Shown here: positions 40,694-51,159 of the stretch, in pieces
Layout of the letters: every line of letters begins with the position of its first letter
How positions within the stretch are numbered: the stretch's first letter is position 1
Assembly: GCF_000270185.1 (NCBI RefSeq)
Contig: NC_015516.1
Coordinates: 357,001-421,000 of the forward strand
Reading direction: 5' to 3'
DNA length: 64,000 nucleotides
Source: Melissococcus plutonius ATCC 35311
GTDB lineage: Bacteria > Bacillota > Bacilli > Lactobacillales > Enterococcaceae
The notes under the pieces: model-generated
The model's input: the letters and a program-made list of their open reading frames with translations, nothing else
Databases searched by the model: none
What the model was told of the DNA's origin: nothing
Position numbers and translations under genes: made by a program

Positions 40694-40770
40694 TAAATAA
40701 TTTATTATGAAAGCGTTTGACTTTTATCTTTTTATCAATTATAGTTTATTTATAAGATAGTTTACTGTAC
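40694..40770 (+). promoter_or_regulatory. xylAB promoter with cre-like site and possible XylR sites
   Basis: A -35 TTGACT (40717-40722) and -10 TATAGT (40740-40745) are 17 bp apart. TGAAAGCGTTTGAC (40708-40721), a partial cre match (11 of 14), overlaps the -35. Repeated ATAGTTTA-type elements at and after the -10 and the small palindrome ATAAATAATTTAT upstream are candidates for XylR binding. Confidence 0.65.
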
Positions 40771-40807
40771 TAACTAACTTAAATCAAGTTATTTTGGAGG
40801 TTATCCT

Positions 40808-42112
40808 ATGTATTTTCCTGAGGTAAAAAAAGTGACATTTGAAGGTACTACAACAAACAACTCTTTTGCATTTAGACATTATAATCCGGATGAAGTTATT
40901 TTAGGTAAATCGATGAAAGAACATCTGCGATTTGCTTTAGCGTATTGGCATACAATGACTCAAGATGGTACCGATCCTTTTGGCGATCCTTCCCATATTC
41001 GTACTTGGTTTGGAGAAACACCAATGGAGACAGCTAAAAATCGGGTAGAAGCCTTTTTTGAAATTTTAGAAAAATTAGATGTTGATTATTTTTGTTTTCA
41101 TGATGTTGATATTGCACCACAAGGAGATTCGTTAGAAGAGTTTTTTAATAATATTGATGAGATAACCGATTTAATCAAAGAAAAAATGGAAAAAACAGGT
41201 AAAAAATTACTATGGAATACGGCAAATTTATTTTCGCATCCAAGATTTACCAACGGTGCTGCTTCTTCAAACAATGCAGAAGTATTTGCCATCGCGGCAG
41301 CTCAGGTAAAAAAGGGATTAGATATCAATAAAAAATTAAATGGTGAAAATTATGTTTTTTGGGGAGGACGTGAAGGATACGAAACCTTGTTGAATACAGA
41401 TATGGGATTTGAACAAGACAATATGGCTCGCCTGTTTAAAATGGCGATTCAATATGGTCAAAAAATCAACCATAAACCACAATTTTTAATCGAACCGAAA
41501 GCCATGGAACCTTCAAAACACCAATATGATTTTGATGCAGCAACAACCATGGCATTTATTCAAAAATACCAGTTAGAAGAAGACTTCAAATTAAATTTAG
41601 AAGCGAATCATGCCACATTAGCTGGCCATACATTTGATCATGAATTGACGGTTGCTCGTACGTATCATGCGTTAGGCTCTATTGATGCAAATCAGGGAGA
41701 CCCCTTACTTGGTTGGGATACGGATGAATTTCCTACAGATATTTATGAAGCAACGTTTGCGATGTATCAGATTTTGGAAAATGGTGGGATTGCACCATGT
41801 GGTCTAAATTTTGATGCTAAGGTGCGTCGTTCCTCATTTGAAATGGAAGATTTGTTATTATCTCACATTGCTGGTATGGATACTTATGCAAGAGGATTAA
41901 AAGCAGCAGCAAAATTAATGGAATCAAAATTTTTAGAAAATATAAAACAGGAACGTTACAAGAGTTATCATGAAGGCATAGGACAACGCATTTTAGACAA
42001 TAAAGAAGATTTGGAAAGTTTAACAACCTATGCACTTCAACACGATCAAGTAAAATTATCGTCTAGTCATATTGAACATGTGAGATCGCTTTTAAATGAC
42101 TATTTAGTGTAG
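40808..42112 (+). CDS. xylA: Xylose isomerase
   Basis: 434 aa, converts D-xylose to D-xylulose. Metal- and substrate-binding motifs: FCFHDVDIAPQGDSLEEF with the catalytic His, the VFWGGREGYETLLNTD signature, LIEPKAMEPSKHQYDFDAA, LEANHATLAGHTFDHE and DANQGDPLLGWDTDEFP. Length is normal for the long (class II) xylose isomerases. RBS TTGGAGG precedes ATG. Intact; xylulokinase follows after 9 bp. Confidence 0.96.
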   Translation: MYFPEVKKVTFEGTTTNNSFAFRHYNPDEVILGKSMKEHLRFALAYWHTMTQDGTDPFGDPSHIRTWFGETPMETAKNRVEAFFEILEKLDVDYFCFHDVDIAPQGDSLEEFFNNIDEITDLIKEKMEKTGKKLLWNTANLFSHPRFTNGAASSNNAEVFAIAAAQVKKGLDINKKLNGENYVFWGGREGYETLLNTDMGFEQDNMARLFKMAIQYGQKINHKPQFLIEPKAMEPSKHQYDFDAATTMAFIQKYQLEEDFKLNLEANHATLAGHTFDHELTVARTYHALGSIDANQGDPLLGWDTDEFPTDIYEATFAMYQILENGGIAPCGLNFDAKVRRSSFEMEDLLLSHIAGMDTYARGLKAAAKLMESKFLENIKQERYKSYHEGIGQRILDNKEDLESLTTYALQHDQVKLSSSHIEHVRSLLNDYLV

Positions 42113-42121
42113 GTGAAAAAG

Positions 42122-43615
42122 ATGGCGTACGTAATAGGTTTTGATTTAGGTACCAGTAGTTTAAAAGGAATATTAATGAATAAGATGGGTGTAGTGATTG
42201 ATACACTGTCCTATTCTTATCCAATTCTCATGCCCAAAACGGGATTTAGTGAACAAAATCCTGAAGAATGGATAAATGCTTGTCAACGAATTATAAGGCA
42301 GTTAATAGAAAAATATCCTAATTTAAAGCAAGATTTGATGGGAATTAGCTTCTCTGGACAGATGCATAGTTTGGTTGTTTTGAATAAAAACAAAGAAATC
42401 TTAAGAAATGCTATATTATGGAATGATGTCAGAACCACTGTACAATGCAAACAAATTCAAGAATTGCTTGGTGATCGCTTAATAGAAATTACCCAAAATA
42501 AACCATTAGAGAGATTTACTTTACCAAAACTACTTTGGTTGCAGGAAAATGAACCAATGATTTGGGAACAGGTTCGACATATCATGTTACCTAAAGATTA
42601 TTTAAGATTTTGGTTAACCGGTCATATTGCTACTGATTATTCAGATGCAGCAGGAACTTTACTGATGGGCCTTAAAGGTAAAGCATGGTCACTGCCTTTA
42701 TTAGATTTATTTAAGGTCCCTCAAGACTATTTACCGGAAATTAAAAAATCAACCGATATGGCTGGAAAAATGCGTAAGGAACTAAAAGAAGCCTTTGGCT
42801 TAACGCATGATATCATGATTTATACAGGTGGGGCTGACAATGCTTGTTCTGCTATTGGTGCTGGGATTTTAAATTCAGAAACGGCAATGGTAAGTATTGG
42901 TACTTCTGGTGTTTTCTTATCTTACGAAGCAGAAGCAGAAGTTGAATACAAAGGCACATTGCATCTCTTCAATCATGCTGTTGATGATGCTTTCTATTCG
43001 ATGGGAGTTACCCTATCAGCGGGTAGGAGTCTAGATTGGTTTAAAAATACTTTTGCTAAGGAAGCCAGCTTTGAAGAATTAACGAGCCAAATAACAGATG
43101 TAGAGCCAGGTGCAAATGGTCTATTTTTTACTCCTTATATTGCTGGTGAAAGAACACCCTATGCAGATAGTACAATTCGAGGAAGTTTTATTGGGATTGA
43201 TGCTTCACATACATTAAAATACTTTACCCGGGCAGCAATGGAAGGAATTACTTTTTCATTAAAAGATTCACAAATGCTCATGCAGACGATTGCGAATAAA
43301 TCGTTCAAAAAAATTATTTCTACAGGCGGCGGAGCAAGGAATCCCAATTGGTTACACATGCAAGCTGATATTTTTGATTCACCGATCGTATGTCTGAAAA
43401 CAGAACAGGGACCTGGGTTTGGAGCAGCTATGTTAGCGGCAATTGGTTTAGGTTGGTATCGAAGTATTGAGGAATGTGCCAAGCAGATTGTACATTATAC
43501 AGAGCCAATATTTCCTAATCCAAAAAATGTTTCTATTTATACACCAATTTATGAACATTATCGAGCAATTTATCCAGCAATTCACTCCCTTTCCTCCTAT
43601 CAAAAAATTAAGTAA
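42122..43615 (+). CDS. xylB: Xylulokinase
   Basis: 497 aa FGGY-family kinase, xylulose to xylulose-5-phosphate. N-terminal phosphate motif IGFDLGTSSLKGIL, GISFSGQMHSLVVL, AILWNDVRT, the TGGADNACSAIGAG ATPase core motif, and C-terminal STGGGARNPNWLHMQADI. ATG 42122 is preferred to GTG 42113 since AGGTGA lies between them and serves as RBS. Forms an operon with xylA; no xylose transporter is visible here. Confidence 0.95.
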   Translation: MAYVIGFDLGTSSLKGILMNKMGVVIDTLSYSYPILMPKTGFSEQNPEEWINACQRIIRQLIEKYPNLKQDLMGISFSGQMHSLVVLNKNKEILRNAILWNDVRTTVQCKQIQELLGDRLIEITQNKPLERFTLPKLLWLQENEPMIWEQVRHIMLPKDYLRFWLTGHIATDYSDAAGTLLMGLKGKAWSLPLLDLFKVPQDYLPEIKKSTDMAGKMRKELKEAFGLTHDIMIYTGGADNACSAIGAGILNSETAMVSIGTSGVFLSYEAEAEVEYKGTLHLFNHAVDDAFYSMGVTLSAGRSLDWFKNTFAKEASFEELTSQITDVEPGANGLFFTPYIAGERTPYADSTIRGSFIGIDASHTLKYFTRAAMEGITFSLKDSQMLMQTIANKSFKKIISTGGGARNPNWLHMQADIFDSPIVCLKTEQGPGFGAAMLAAIGLGWYRSIEECAKQIVHYTEPIFPNPKNVSIYTPIYEHYRAIYPAIHSLSSYQKIK

Positions 43616-43865
43616 AAATAATACCAATAATAAACAACAAAGATAATGATATCTTCTCAATAAAATAAAATGCAATGTTATAGATATTGTAAAAATAGTC
43701 AAATATTAGAGTACGTCTGAGAACAACTGAGTTATGTAGAGTACTTTGGTAGAAATGGTTAAAGTCAATCATCATGAAACAGAACAGATATGAATAACCA
43801 ACGGGATGATTAAAATTTATGGAGTAAAAGAACTTCGAGAATAGATTGCTTCAAAACAGAATTTT
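43616..43865. other. Intergenic after xylB
   Basis: No gene or terminator recognised before the transposase remnant. Confidence 0.35.
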
Positions 43866-44080
43866 TACACTATTCCTTCATAGGAAAATAGCTTAACTCC
43901 TTGGAAAATGGATTAGTATTTATATAAAGAAACGACATCATATGGAGTGCTTCTTCGATCAGATTAAGCACTTTTGTCATGTAGCTACTCGTTATGATAA
44001 ACTTGCTACGTCTTTTTTTGCATTTGTTTATATCTTGCTATCTTTAGATTCACTCAATAGCAAGTTTCTAGATACACACC
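43866..44080 (+). mobile_element. IS5-type transposase remnant A (C-terminal part)
   Basis: Broken frames read NSLTPWKMD, YLYKE, then RHHMECFFDQIKHF and CHVATRYDKLATSFFAFVYI, the conserved end of IS5-family DDE transposases (Y-K-x-R-H-x-x-E-x-F-F-x-x-I-K-x-x-R-x-x-A-T-R-Y-D-K). It contains the last catalytic Glu (in MECFF). Only the final ~70 residues remain, with at least one frameshift and a stop. A second copy of the same element lies in opposite orientation at 46495-46715. Confidence 0.85.
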
Positions 44081-44206
44081 AATAATATTTGTAGAGAATA
44101 AATGGTAGTTTTATTGAAATGAAGTTCATTTTTACATTTTGCTACTTATTTGAAATAGATTTCAGAAATCTATGATAGATAGTAGATTTTTAGCTTAAAC
44201 TAAAAT

Positions 44207-44256
44207 TTCAACCCAACTATATAGAAAGCGTAAATTTTCTATATAGTTGGGTTGAA
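44207..44256. terminator. Perfect 21-bp hairpin
   Basis: Arms 44207-44227 and 44236-44256 are exactly complementary, 8-nt loop. It lies 160 bp downstream of the minus-strand membrane protein gene; the T tract is weak (AATTTTAG on that strand), so terminator action is likely but not certain. Confidence 0.7.
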
Positions 44257-44417
44257 CCAATTTATTTCTTATTTTTTAATAAAATTAAAAATCATATATA
44301 AAACTTCTTAAAGCCAGATAAAATCAGAAATTGAATACTCTCTAATTTATGAAAAAAGATAAATTAAATATTAATTTATTTAAAACTATATAAAAAATAG
44401 ATTCATTAATCTGCTGT

Positions 44418-46103
44418 TTAGATAGTGTTAACTTGATAATTATCTTCTGACACATTTGTAACAGTCTCTATATTTTTAGCATTCATTATTCTGCTTACTA
44501 AATATCGTATAAATAAAAATAAAAGGGTTCCTACACTTAACAACAAAGCTAGGATCATTGTTGTTGGATAAGTAGATGAAATCTCAACAATTGTTATTCC
44601 TTTCTTTCCTTTAATTGATACTAAGCCGTCATCATTTTCCATTCTAGTTTTTTGACCATTTACTTTTGTGACTGTTCCCCAATAATTGAAAACAGGTAAC
44701 GTAATTTTTTGTGCTTCCGATTCTTCTACTGTATAGACTATTTTTGCACCATAGGCTTTATGGGAGGCATTTTTCCATTTATTTCCAACTTTCACTTCAT
44801 GTTTTTCTAAATGCCCTGCATGATTCATCGCATCTAGTGGGACATAATCATGGGTTCCTCCAATCCGTGAAGTAGTATAATGTGTAACAGCCTCTTTTGT
44901 CATAATCAAGCGACCTGGATATGATTGGATTCTGTGCGAATAATTTACTTTTGTTGCCATGGTCATTGTAAAAAGGAGAATGAAAATGCCTACAATGCTT
45001 CCTATCCGTTTTTTCTTAGTTGTTTCCCATTTCAAAAATGCTATGACTAAAATTAATGACCCAAAAAGTATTTGAAAACCTAAGATTCTCCAAGGAAATT
45101 GAATCAATTGAATGGGTGTTTTTTGTAAAAGTTGCCATGGAAAAAGATTAGTTGATAAAAACCAAGTGATTACTGCACAAAAATAAATGATTTTTTCTTT
45201 TTTACCAAATTTTTTAAAAAAGAAAAGCGGAAGAATTAATGAAGCCACTCCAATAATTCCCATGGTAAATGTTATCAGATCATTGTTTATTGCACCAATC
45301 AAACTGTCAGAGAAGTTCAATGCCCTATCTTGCAGGATTGGCTGAAAAGGACGCTTTATTTTTTGATGTCGAACTTGCTGTAGCATTGGATACCAAAAAT
45401 ACATTGTTAGGAGAATCGTCCATCCAACGGCTTTTGCCAGCCTTAGAATCAAGTTGAAAATTTCTTCTTTATTTTTTCGCTTAGAAAATATAGAACCAAT
45501 AAAGAGTAATCCAATAACAATAACACTCATGAGCGTGGAAATAACGTGGGTATAAAAGAGCAAACTCATACTGATGGCTAAAGGAATTACACAGTTCTTC
45601 TTTTCAAAAATAAGAGCATACGTGTAATATAGGACAACTGGCATAATCGTTAGAGCAATTGATTCTGCAATGGCTGAACGTTGATAGATATCGATTAGAC
45701 GATAACCATAAAAGGTATACAGACAACTGAATAAGAATGCTGCATCTACCCGTTTAAAAAACTTTTGACCGTAATAATAGGTTACTAAAATTGTACAAAC
45801 ATTCAGTATCCAAACATATAGAACATAACTTAAAATCAAATTATTTGTCATCCAGTAAAAGATCACGGCTGGAAAAAGTGTTAGGTAGGGATAAAAAAAG
45901 TTTACGCCACCACCATAACTGTTAAATGTAGTAAAATTGATTGGACCAGAAAATACAGAGGACAATCCTTTTATTCTAGAAAAATGAAAGGGTAGATCCC
46001 CTGTTATCAAGATTTGTTGTGTATTTCTAAAAAATAAAAAGGAAAAAACGCTAGCAATAACTACCAGCAGCACAAATAAGGTTATTTCTCTATTTTTTTT
46101 CAA
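44418..46103 (-). CDS. Polytopic membrane protein, PTPS-related/GT-C-like
   Basis: 561 aa with about ten membrane segments and a soluble domain near residues 390-520 before a last helix. The N-terminal loop TGDLPFHFSRIKGL, then YGGGVNFFYPYLTLFPA and YGYRLIDIYQRSAIAESIAL are the signature of the 6-pyruvoyl-tetrahydropterin synthase-related membrane family (PF10131), which resembles YfhO-type glycosyltransferases despite its name. Probably a lipid-linked sugar transferase in envelope assembly. Flanked by two inverted transposase remnants; itself intact. Confidence 0.75.
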   Translation of the reverse strand: MKKNREITLFVLLVVIASVFSFLFFRNTQQILITGDLPFHFSRIKGLSSVFSGPINFTTFNSYGGGVNFFYPYLTLFPAVIFYWMTNNLILSYVLYVWILNVCTILVTYYYGQKFFKRVDAAFLFSCLYTFYGYRLIDIYQRSAIAESIALTIMPVVLYYTYALIFEKKNCVIPLAISMSLLFYTHVISTLMSVIVIGLLFIGSIFSKRKNKEEIFNLILRLAKAVGWTILLTMYFWYPMLQQVRHQKIKRPFQPILQDRALNFSDSLIGAINNDLITFTMGIIGVASLILPLFFFKKFGKKEKIIYFCAVITWFLSTNLFPWQLLQKTPIQLIQFPWRILGFQILFGSLILVIAFLKWETTKKKRIGSIVGIFILLFTMTMATKVNYSHRIQSYPGRLIMTKEAVTHYTTSRIGGTHDYVPLDAMNHAGHLEKHEVKVGNKWKNASHKAYGAKIVYTVEESEAQKITLPVFNYWGTVTKVNGQKTRMENDDGLVSIKGKKGITIVEISSTYPTTMILALLLSVGTLLFLFIRYLVSRIMNAKNIETVTNVSEDNYQVNTI

Positions 46104-46494
46104 GATATTCTCATTTCACCTTTCATAAATAATTTTATATAACATAACTAATTTATTAAATGGGTTTGTAACGATTTCAGTTTTTATTTATCTTTTCATA
46201 TGAAGAAACCTGTTTGATAGGTTTTTTCTATTTAATAATAATCTTTATACTCTTTCACACATTCAGTATTTTTATCCCTGGAATAATTAACCAAATATGA
46301 CTGTTTTCAAAATATATGTTTTACTACATAAATAAAATTCCTAAACTATTCCTATCTCTCTACCGACAAATGTATTACAACATTGATTTATCCTCCCTGT
46401 GTAAATTGTTTGTTTATTTTTTGTTAATAATCTTAATTGTATCAAAGAATCGTTGTGTTTGTCATTTAAATTTTTAAATTATTGATACTAGAGT
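46104..46494. other. Intergenic region upstream of the PTPS-related gene
   Basis: 391 bp; promoter for the minus-strand gene expected. Nothing definite seen. Confidence 0.35.
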
Positions 46495-46715
46495 GTATCT
46501 AAAAATTTGCTATTGAATTAATCTGAAAATAGCAGTGATATGAATAAATGAAGAAAGGGACGTAGCAAGTTTATTATAAAGGGTAGCTACATGACAGAAG
46601 TGCTTAATCTTATTGAAGAGATACACTACAAAATATCATGATTTATATAAATATAAATGTAAATGCCAATCCCAATCCACTTTCTAAGGAGTTAAGCTAT
46701 TTTTCTTTGAAAGAG
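46495..46715 (-). mobile_element. IS5-type transposase remnant B (inverted relative to A)
   Basis: Minus-strand frames read NSLTP, a stop, KVDW, then LYLYK and, after a break, NKIKHFCHVAT and LYNKLATSLSSFIHI. Nucleotide similarity to remnant A covers about 200 bp, starting at ATAGCTTAACTCCTT in both and ending at a shared TAGATACAC. More decayed than A (several stops). Confidence 0.82.
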
Positions 46716-47079
46716 TATAGAATTCAATTAGATGATTCAGTGATTCAGGGATATGAAGTCTTATAATAAATGAAAACTTGATAAGATAAGAAGATCTGGA
46801 ATTATTCACTTTTACTTGATTAATGAAAGATGATTCTTTATTTTTAATAAATTTGACGATCAATTCTTGGTTGATTAGAGTTTATTCATTTTATGAATAA
46901 AATTAATTTATTAAAAAATCTAAAATGATCATAATAGAGTTGATTTAGTAATTATTTTATATTGATAACTCGTTATTTTTTGCTTGTTATTTTAGTAAAC
47001 ATTGAAAAATAATTGTCAAGTCACTATTTTTATGGTAAATTTAATTAAAATAATAGATAGTTGAAAGACAATGAAAAGG
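46716..47079. other. Intergenic before T-box leader
   Basis: No gene seen. A possible asnS promoter is TTGTCA near 47016 with a TAAATT about 17 bp on. Confidence 0.4.
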
Positions 47080-47348
47080 GTAAGTATTAAGCAGTTTGAA
47101 CTATCAGCGAGTTAAGGGCAGTGAAAGCTTAGCAGACAAATGTTTAAGAAAAACACCTTGGAGTCTCGAACTGAAATGATCGATTAAGCCAGTAAAAATT
47201 TGATCAAAGTAGGTATAGACGTAACCAATACGTTAAAATTGGTGAGTATAATTGTACTCAATAAAGTCGGCTTTTTCATTAAAGCAAGATAGGTGGTACC
47301 ACGGAAGATAACCTTTCGTCCTTTTTAGTAGGGATGAGAGGCTTTTTT
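47080..47348 (+). promoter_or_regulatory. T-box riboswitch, asparagine-specific
   Basis: The invariant T-box AGGTGGTACCACGG is at 47291-47304, followed by a terminator stem (about 47312-47342) and T6. Upstream lies a Stem I region with AAGG/CCTT pairing; on its 3' side CTCGAACTGAA places AAC at 47169-47171 where the specifier triplet belongs, matching asparagine and the downstream asnS. Uncharged tRNA-Asn would stabilise the antiterminator and switch asnS on. Confidence 0.92.
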
Positions 47349-47384
47349 ATATTATTTTTTAAATTATAACTGGAGGGTTAAGAT

Positions 47385-48779
47385 ATGCATACGGTAAGAA
47401 TAAAAGACTTATATGAAAATCTTCATCTTTTTGATAACCAAGAAGTTGAAATCAATGGCTGGATTCGAACAGTCAGAGGATCAAAGAAGTTTGGTTTTAT
47501 CGAATTAAATGATGGTTCATTTTTGAAAAATGTTCAGATTGTATTGGATCGTTCTGTGATAGGAAATTATGATGAAGTAGTTAAACTACCGATCAGTTCA
47601 ACCATTAAAATAGTTGGAATAGTGGTTTCTACGCCAGATGCCAAGCAAGCATTTGAAATTCAGGCGCAACGTGTAATTTTGGAAGGGACTTCCAATTCGG
47701 AATATCCTTTACAAAAGAAAAAGCATTCTTATGAATATTTACGAACGATTGCACATCTACGTCCAAGAACCAGCACTTATTATTCCGTGTTTCGTATTCG
47801 TTCACTCGTTTCTTATGCCATTCATCGTTTTTTCCAAGAAAGAGACTTTGTCTACGTACATACTCCTTTAATTACAAGTAGCGATAGTGAGGGAGCTGGA
47901 GAAATGTTTCGAGTTACGACGCTTGATTTAAATAATCTTCCAAAAACTGAGACGGGAGAAGTAGATAATAGTGAAGACTTTTTCAGAAGACAAACGAATT
48001 TGACAGTCAGTGGACAATTGCCAGCAGAGGCATTCGCATTAGCTTTTGGAAATACGTACACTTTTGGTCCAACCTTTAGAGCAGAAAATTCTCATACCGC
48101 TCGACATGCTTCTGAATTTTGGATGATCGAACCAGAAATGGCATTCGCTGATTTAACAGATAGTATGGATATTGCTGAAGCATTACTTCATTATGTCATT
48201 GAATATGTATTAGAAAAAGCACCAGAAGAATTAGAATTTTTAACACAAAACATTGACCAAGGATTACTGACACGTTTGAGAGAAACAGCGAAAACTAGTT
48301 TTGCACGAGTTACCTATTCTGAAGCGATTGAATTATTGCAAAAAAGTAATCATACTTTTGATTATCCTGTTACTTGGGGAATCGATTTACAAACTGAGCA
48401 TGAACGCTATATCTGTGAAGAAATTTTTGATCGTCCAGTCTTTATTACAGATTATCCAGAGAAAATTAAAGCATTTTATATGCGTCAAAATGAAGACAAA
48501 GAGACAGTTGCTGCTATGGATTTGTTGGTTCCAAGAATTGGGGAATTGATTGGTGGTAGTCAACGTGAAGAGAGAAAAGATGTACTGGCTACCCGCATGG
48601 CAGAATTTGGCTTAACTGTTGATGATTATGAATGGTATCTAGAGTTACGTGAATATGGTGAAACGGTTCATTCAGGATTTGGTATTGGGTTTGAACGTCT
48701 AATTATGTACGTAACAGGTATGGAAAATATCAGAGATGTTATTTCTTTCCCAAGAACACCTGGGAATGCTGATTTTTAA
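47385..48779 (+). CDS. asnS: Asparaginyl-tRNA synthetase
   Basis: 464 aa class IIb synthetase. The N-terminal OB-fold anticodon domain (about 1-105, [20 protein letters not shown]) precedes the catalytic core with motif 2 [20 protein letters not shown] and motif 3 [15 protein letters not shown], ending [10 protein letters not shown]. The R-A-E-N-S-x-T-x-R-H motif is that of AsnRS rather than AspRS. Length is like E. coli AsnRS (466). GGAGGG precedes ATG. Controlled by the T-box leader. Confidence 0.96.
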   Translation: MHTVRIKDLYENLHLFDNQEVEINGWIRTVRGSKKFGFIELNDGSFLKNVQIVLDRSVIGNYDEVVKLPISSTIKIVGIVVSTPDAKQAFEIQAQRVILEGTSNSEYPLQKKKHSYEYLRTIAHLRPRTSTYYSVFRIRSLVSYAIHRFFQERDFVYVHTPLITSSDSEGAGEMFRVTTLDLNNLPKTETGEVDNSEDFFRRQTNLTVSGQLPAEAFALAFGNTYTFGPTFRAENSHTARHASEFWMIEPEMAFADLTDSMDIAEALLHYVIEYVLEKAPEELEFLTQNIDQGLLTRLRETAKTSFARVTYSEAIELLQKSNHTFDYPVTWGIDLQTEHERYICEEIFDRPVFITDYPEKIKAFYMRQNEDKETVAAMDLLVPRIGELIGGSQREERKDVLATRMAEFGLTVDDYEWYLELREYGETVHSGFGIGFERLIMYVTGMENIRDVISFPRTPGNADF

Positions 48780-49425
48780 AAATTGATTTTTAAATGATAT
48801 TATGTGATAAATGGCCTATTTATTCAGGTATTTAATCATTTTTTAATCAGCTGTATTCATTAAGTAGAGATAAAGAAATAAGATACAAAGATATGGAAAA
48901 TAATTTTTCCATATCTTTGTTAATGTATAAGGATAGATAATTTTACTATATAAATTTACTAAATACATGTATAAAAAATGATTAAATTTTTTAGCCAGTG
49001 TAACAATTTTCGGGGAGATAAATAATCGATTCTATAGATAGAAAACACTTAAATGTTTTATTATTTATTTAAATTCAAAAGTAAGCGGTTTAAAAAAGAT
49101 AATAAAATTTTCTTTTTCTAGGTATTAATAAATAATGTATAGCTATTTTTCATATTTCAATCAGATATAAATAAAAATCTAGTTTAAGAGAACTTCACAT
49201 TATAAAATTATTCATTTTATTTAGATAATTTATAGAGTTAAACAGTTAGTATAACTATTTTTTTAACTACCTAAGTATAGATGAAAGAGAGTAATATAAT
49301 TAGGTTATAGCATGCCAAATAACGAAATAATGCTAAAAAGAAATTCAAACCTTGTTATATTTTAAAATTAACAGTATATAGAGCTAATGATTTATTTAAT
49401 GGTCATATTATATAGGAGGACATTT
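48780..49425. other. Intergenic with hairpin
   Basis: A perfect 16-bp stem (48885-48900 with 48905-48920), about 105 bp after asnS, is a probable terminator without a clear T tract. The rest is AT-rich with no feature seen. Confidence 0.6.
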
Positions 49426-50733
49426 ATGAAAAATATAGATATCAAAAAAATAATTGAGGAAAATAAAGAAACATTTTATCATGACCTAGCAAAAATTATC
49501 GAAATTCCTAGTGTTAAAAGTGAAGCAAAAATGAATGCACCCTTTGGTGTAAAAACAAAAGAAGCATTAGAAGAAGTTATGAAATTAGCTAAATCTTATG
49601 GATTTGAAACAAAGATAGTGAAATATGCTATGGGATATGCACAATGGGGAAATGAAGGTGAGTATATAGGTGTGGTGGGACATTTAGACGTAGTACCAGC
49701 TGGAAGCGATTGGTCCTTTCCACCCTTTGCATTGAGTAAGGCATCTGATCGACTATATGGACGGGGAATTTTAGACAATAAGGGACCTATCATGGCTTGT
49801 TTATTCGGAATGAAACTTTTGAAAGATCAAGGAATAAAGTTAAAACGAACGATTCGTATTATTTTTGGGACAGACGAAGAAAGTGGGAGTACAGATATTC
49901 CAATGTATTTGAGTGAAGAGCAACCTCCCTTATTTGGTTTTACACCTGGTTGTAAATATCCAGTAGTTTATGGTGAAAGAGGTATTGTAAATTATAAAAT
50001 TACAACAACATTGCCAGCTTCAGAATTAGCACACTTAGGCGAAATTTTAGGAGATCAAGCAATGGATCATGTACCGGATCTGCTGGAAACAACGGTGAAT
50101 GGACATTTAATTAACGTAATTGGAAAGCGATCGCCAACTAATGCACCGGAAATGGGTATCAATGCAATTACATTACTTGCTAAAAAATTATATAAAGAAG
50201 ACTTAGTTTCTGGTCAGTTAAGGCATTATTTTGGTTGGTTGAATACTCATTTAACTGATAAACATTATGGTGAAGGGTTGGGTCTTAATTTTTCAGATAA
50301 AGAAAGCGGTTCACTTATTTTAACTCCCTATAAATTGACAAAAGAAGAAAGTCAAATTTCTCTAGAAATAGCTATTCGATATCCAATATCAGTTACAGAA
50401 GCTGAAATTACCAATATACTAAAAAAACAATTACTACAAACAAGCAATCTAACAATTGTTCGACAAATTAAAAGCCATCATTTTCCTAAAGAAGATAAAC
50501 ATGTTCAACTTTTATCTAAGGTATATGAAGCAGTTACCCAGAAAGAAGGTACGCCGGTTACAACTACTGGTGCCACCTATGCTTGATTTATGCCAAATCT
50601 AGTGGCTTTTGGTCCTTCGTTTCCAGGCCAAAAAGGTATTGCTCATAATAAAGATGAATATATGGATGAAATAGATTTACTAAAAAATATGGAAATTTAT
50701 ATGCATGCGTTAATCGAATTAGGACAAAACTAA
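49426..50733 (+). pseudogene. pepV: Dipeptidase PepV with in-frame stop
   Basis: M20-family metallodipeptidase. ATG 49426 follows AGGAGGACATTT. Motifs: GVVGHLDVVPAG with zinc ligand His, GRGILDNKGP with bridging Asp, FGTDEESGSTDIP with catalytic Glu. The frame stops at TGA 50584-50586 after TTTGATYA; the same frame then reads FMPNLVAFGPSFPGQKGIAH with a late zinc-ligand region and ends at 50733, total 435 aa. Relatives have Arg where the stop is, so CGA to TGA is the likely change. The truncated product lacks the last metal-ligand His (in GIAHNKDEY) and should be inactive. Confidence 0.93.
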
Positions 50734-51159
50734 TTTTATGTCTGTTCAATTTTAAAGAAATAAGTAGAAATTAAAAAGAAGAATTACCTATCTTTTTAAA
50801 AATCTATTTTAAAAAATGGTATTCAATAGTTCACTCAATTGGTTTTTGATTATTTTGCTAAATAAAGAAGATTTATCAAACATAATGAATGATATGTCAT
50901 TAAAATTTTTATGTCTAAATCATTTGTTTTTGCTAAATCACTATTTTAATAGATTGAGTTTATCAATAAGAAAAAGTTATTTTTTTTGAGATTTATTTCT
51001 CTATATTTGTTAATAGTTATCAAATAAAATGAATTTATTTGTATATATTGTAAAAATAGATAGAAAATTTGAATATTCTATTTTTGATAAATATATAATA
51101 GTATATACTATATGTAGTAATTTTATAGAAACAAACAAGAGGAAAAGAAAGGAGAAAAA
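50734..51159. other. Intergenic; promoter region of glycosylasparaginase operon
   Basis: 426 bp without a gene. TATAAT at 51094-51099 is a good -10; the palindrome listed below overlaps it. Confidence 0.5.
51098..51111. promoter_or_regulatory. Palindromic operator overlapping -10
   Basis: ATAGTATATACTAT is a perfect 14-bp palindrome overlapping the end of TATAAT and lying about 50 bp before the operon. Its form recalls GntR/HutC-family operators built on GTATATAC; no such regulator gene is in the window. Confidence 0.6.

Noticed and set aside
43159-43482. 107-codon open frame on the minus strand inside xylB
   Set aside because: It lies wholly within the strongly conserved xylB reading frame and shows no family features or RBS.
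43866-46715. A functional composite transposon
   Set aside because: Both transposase copies are short, broken 3' remnants and no terminal inverted repeats were found.
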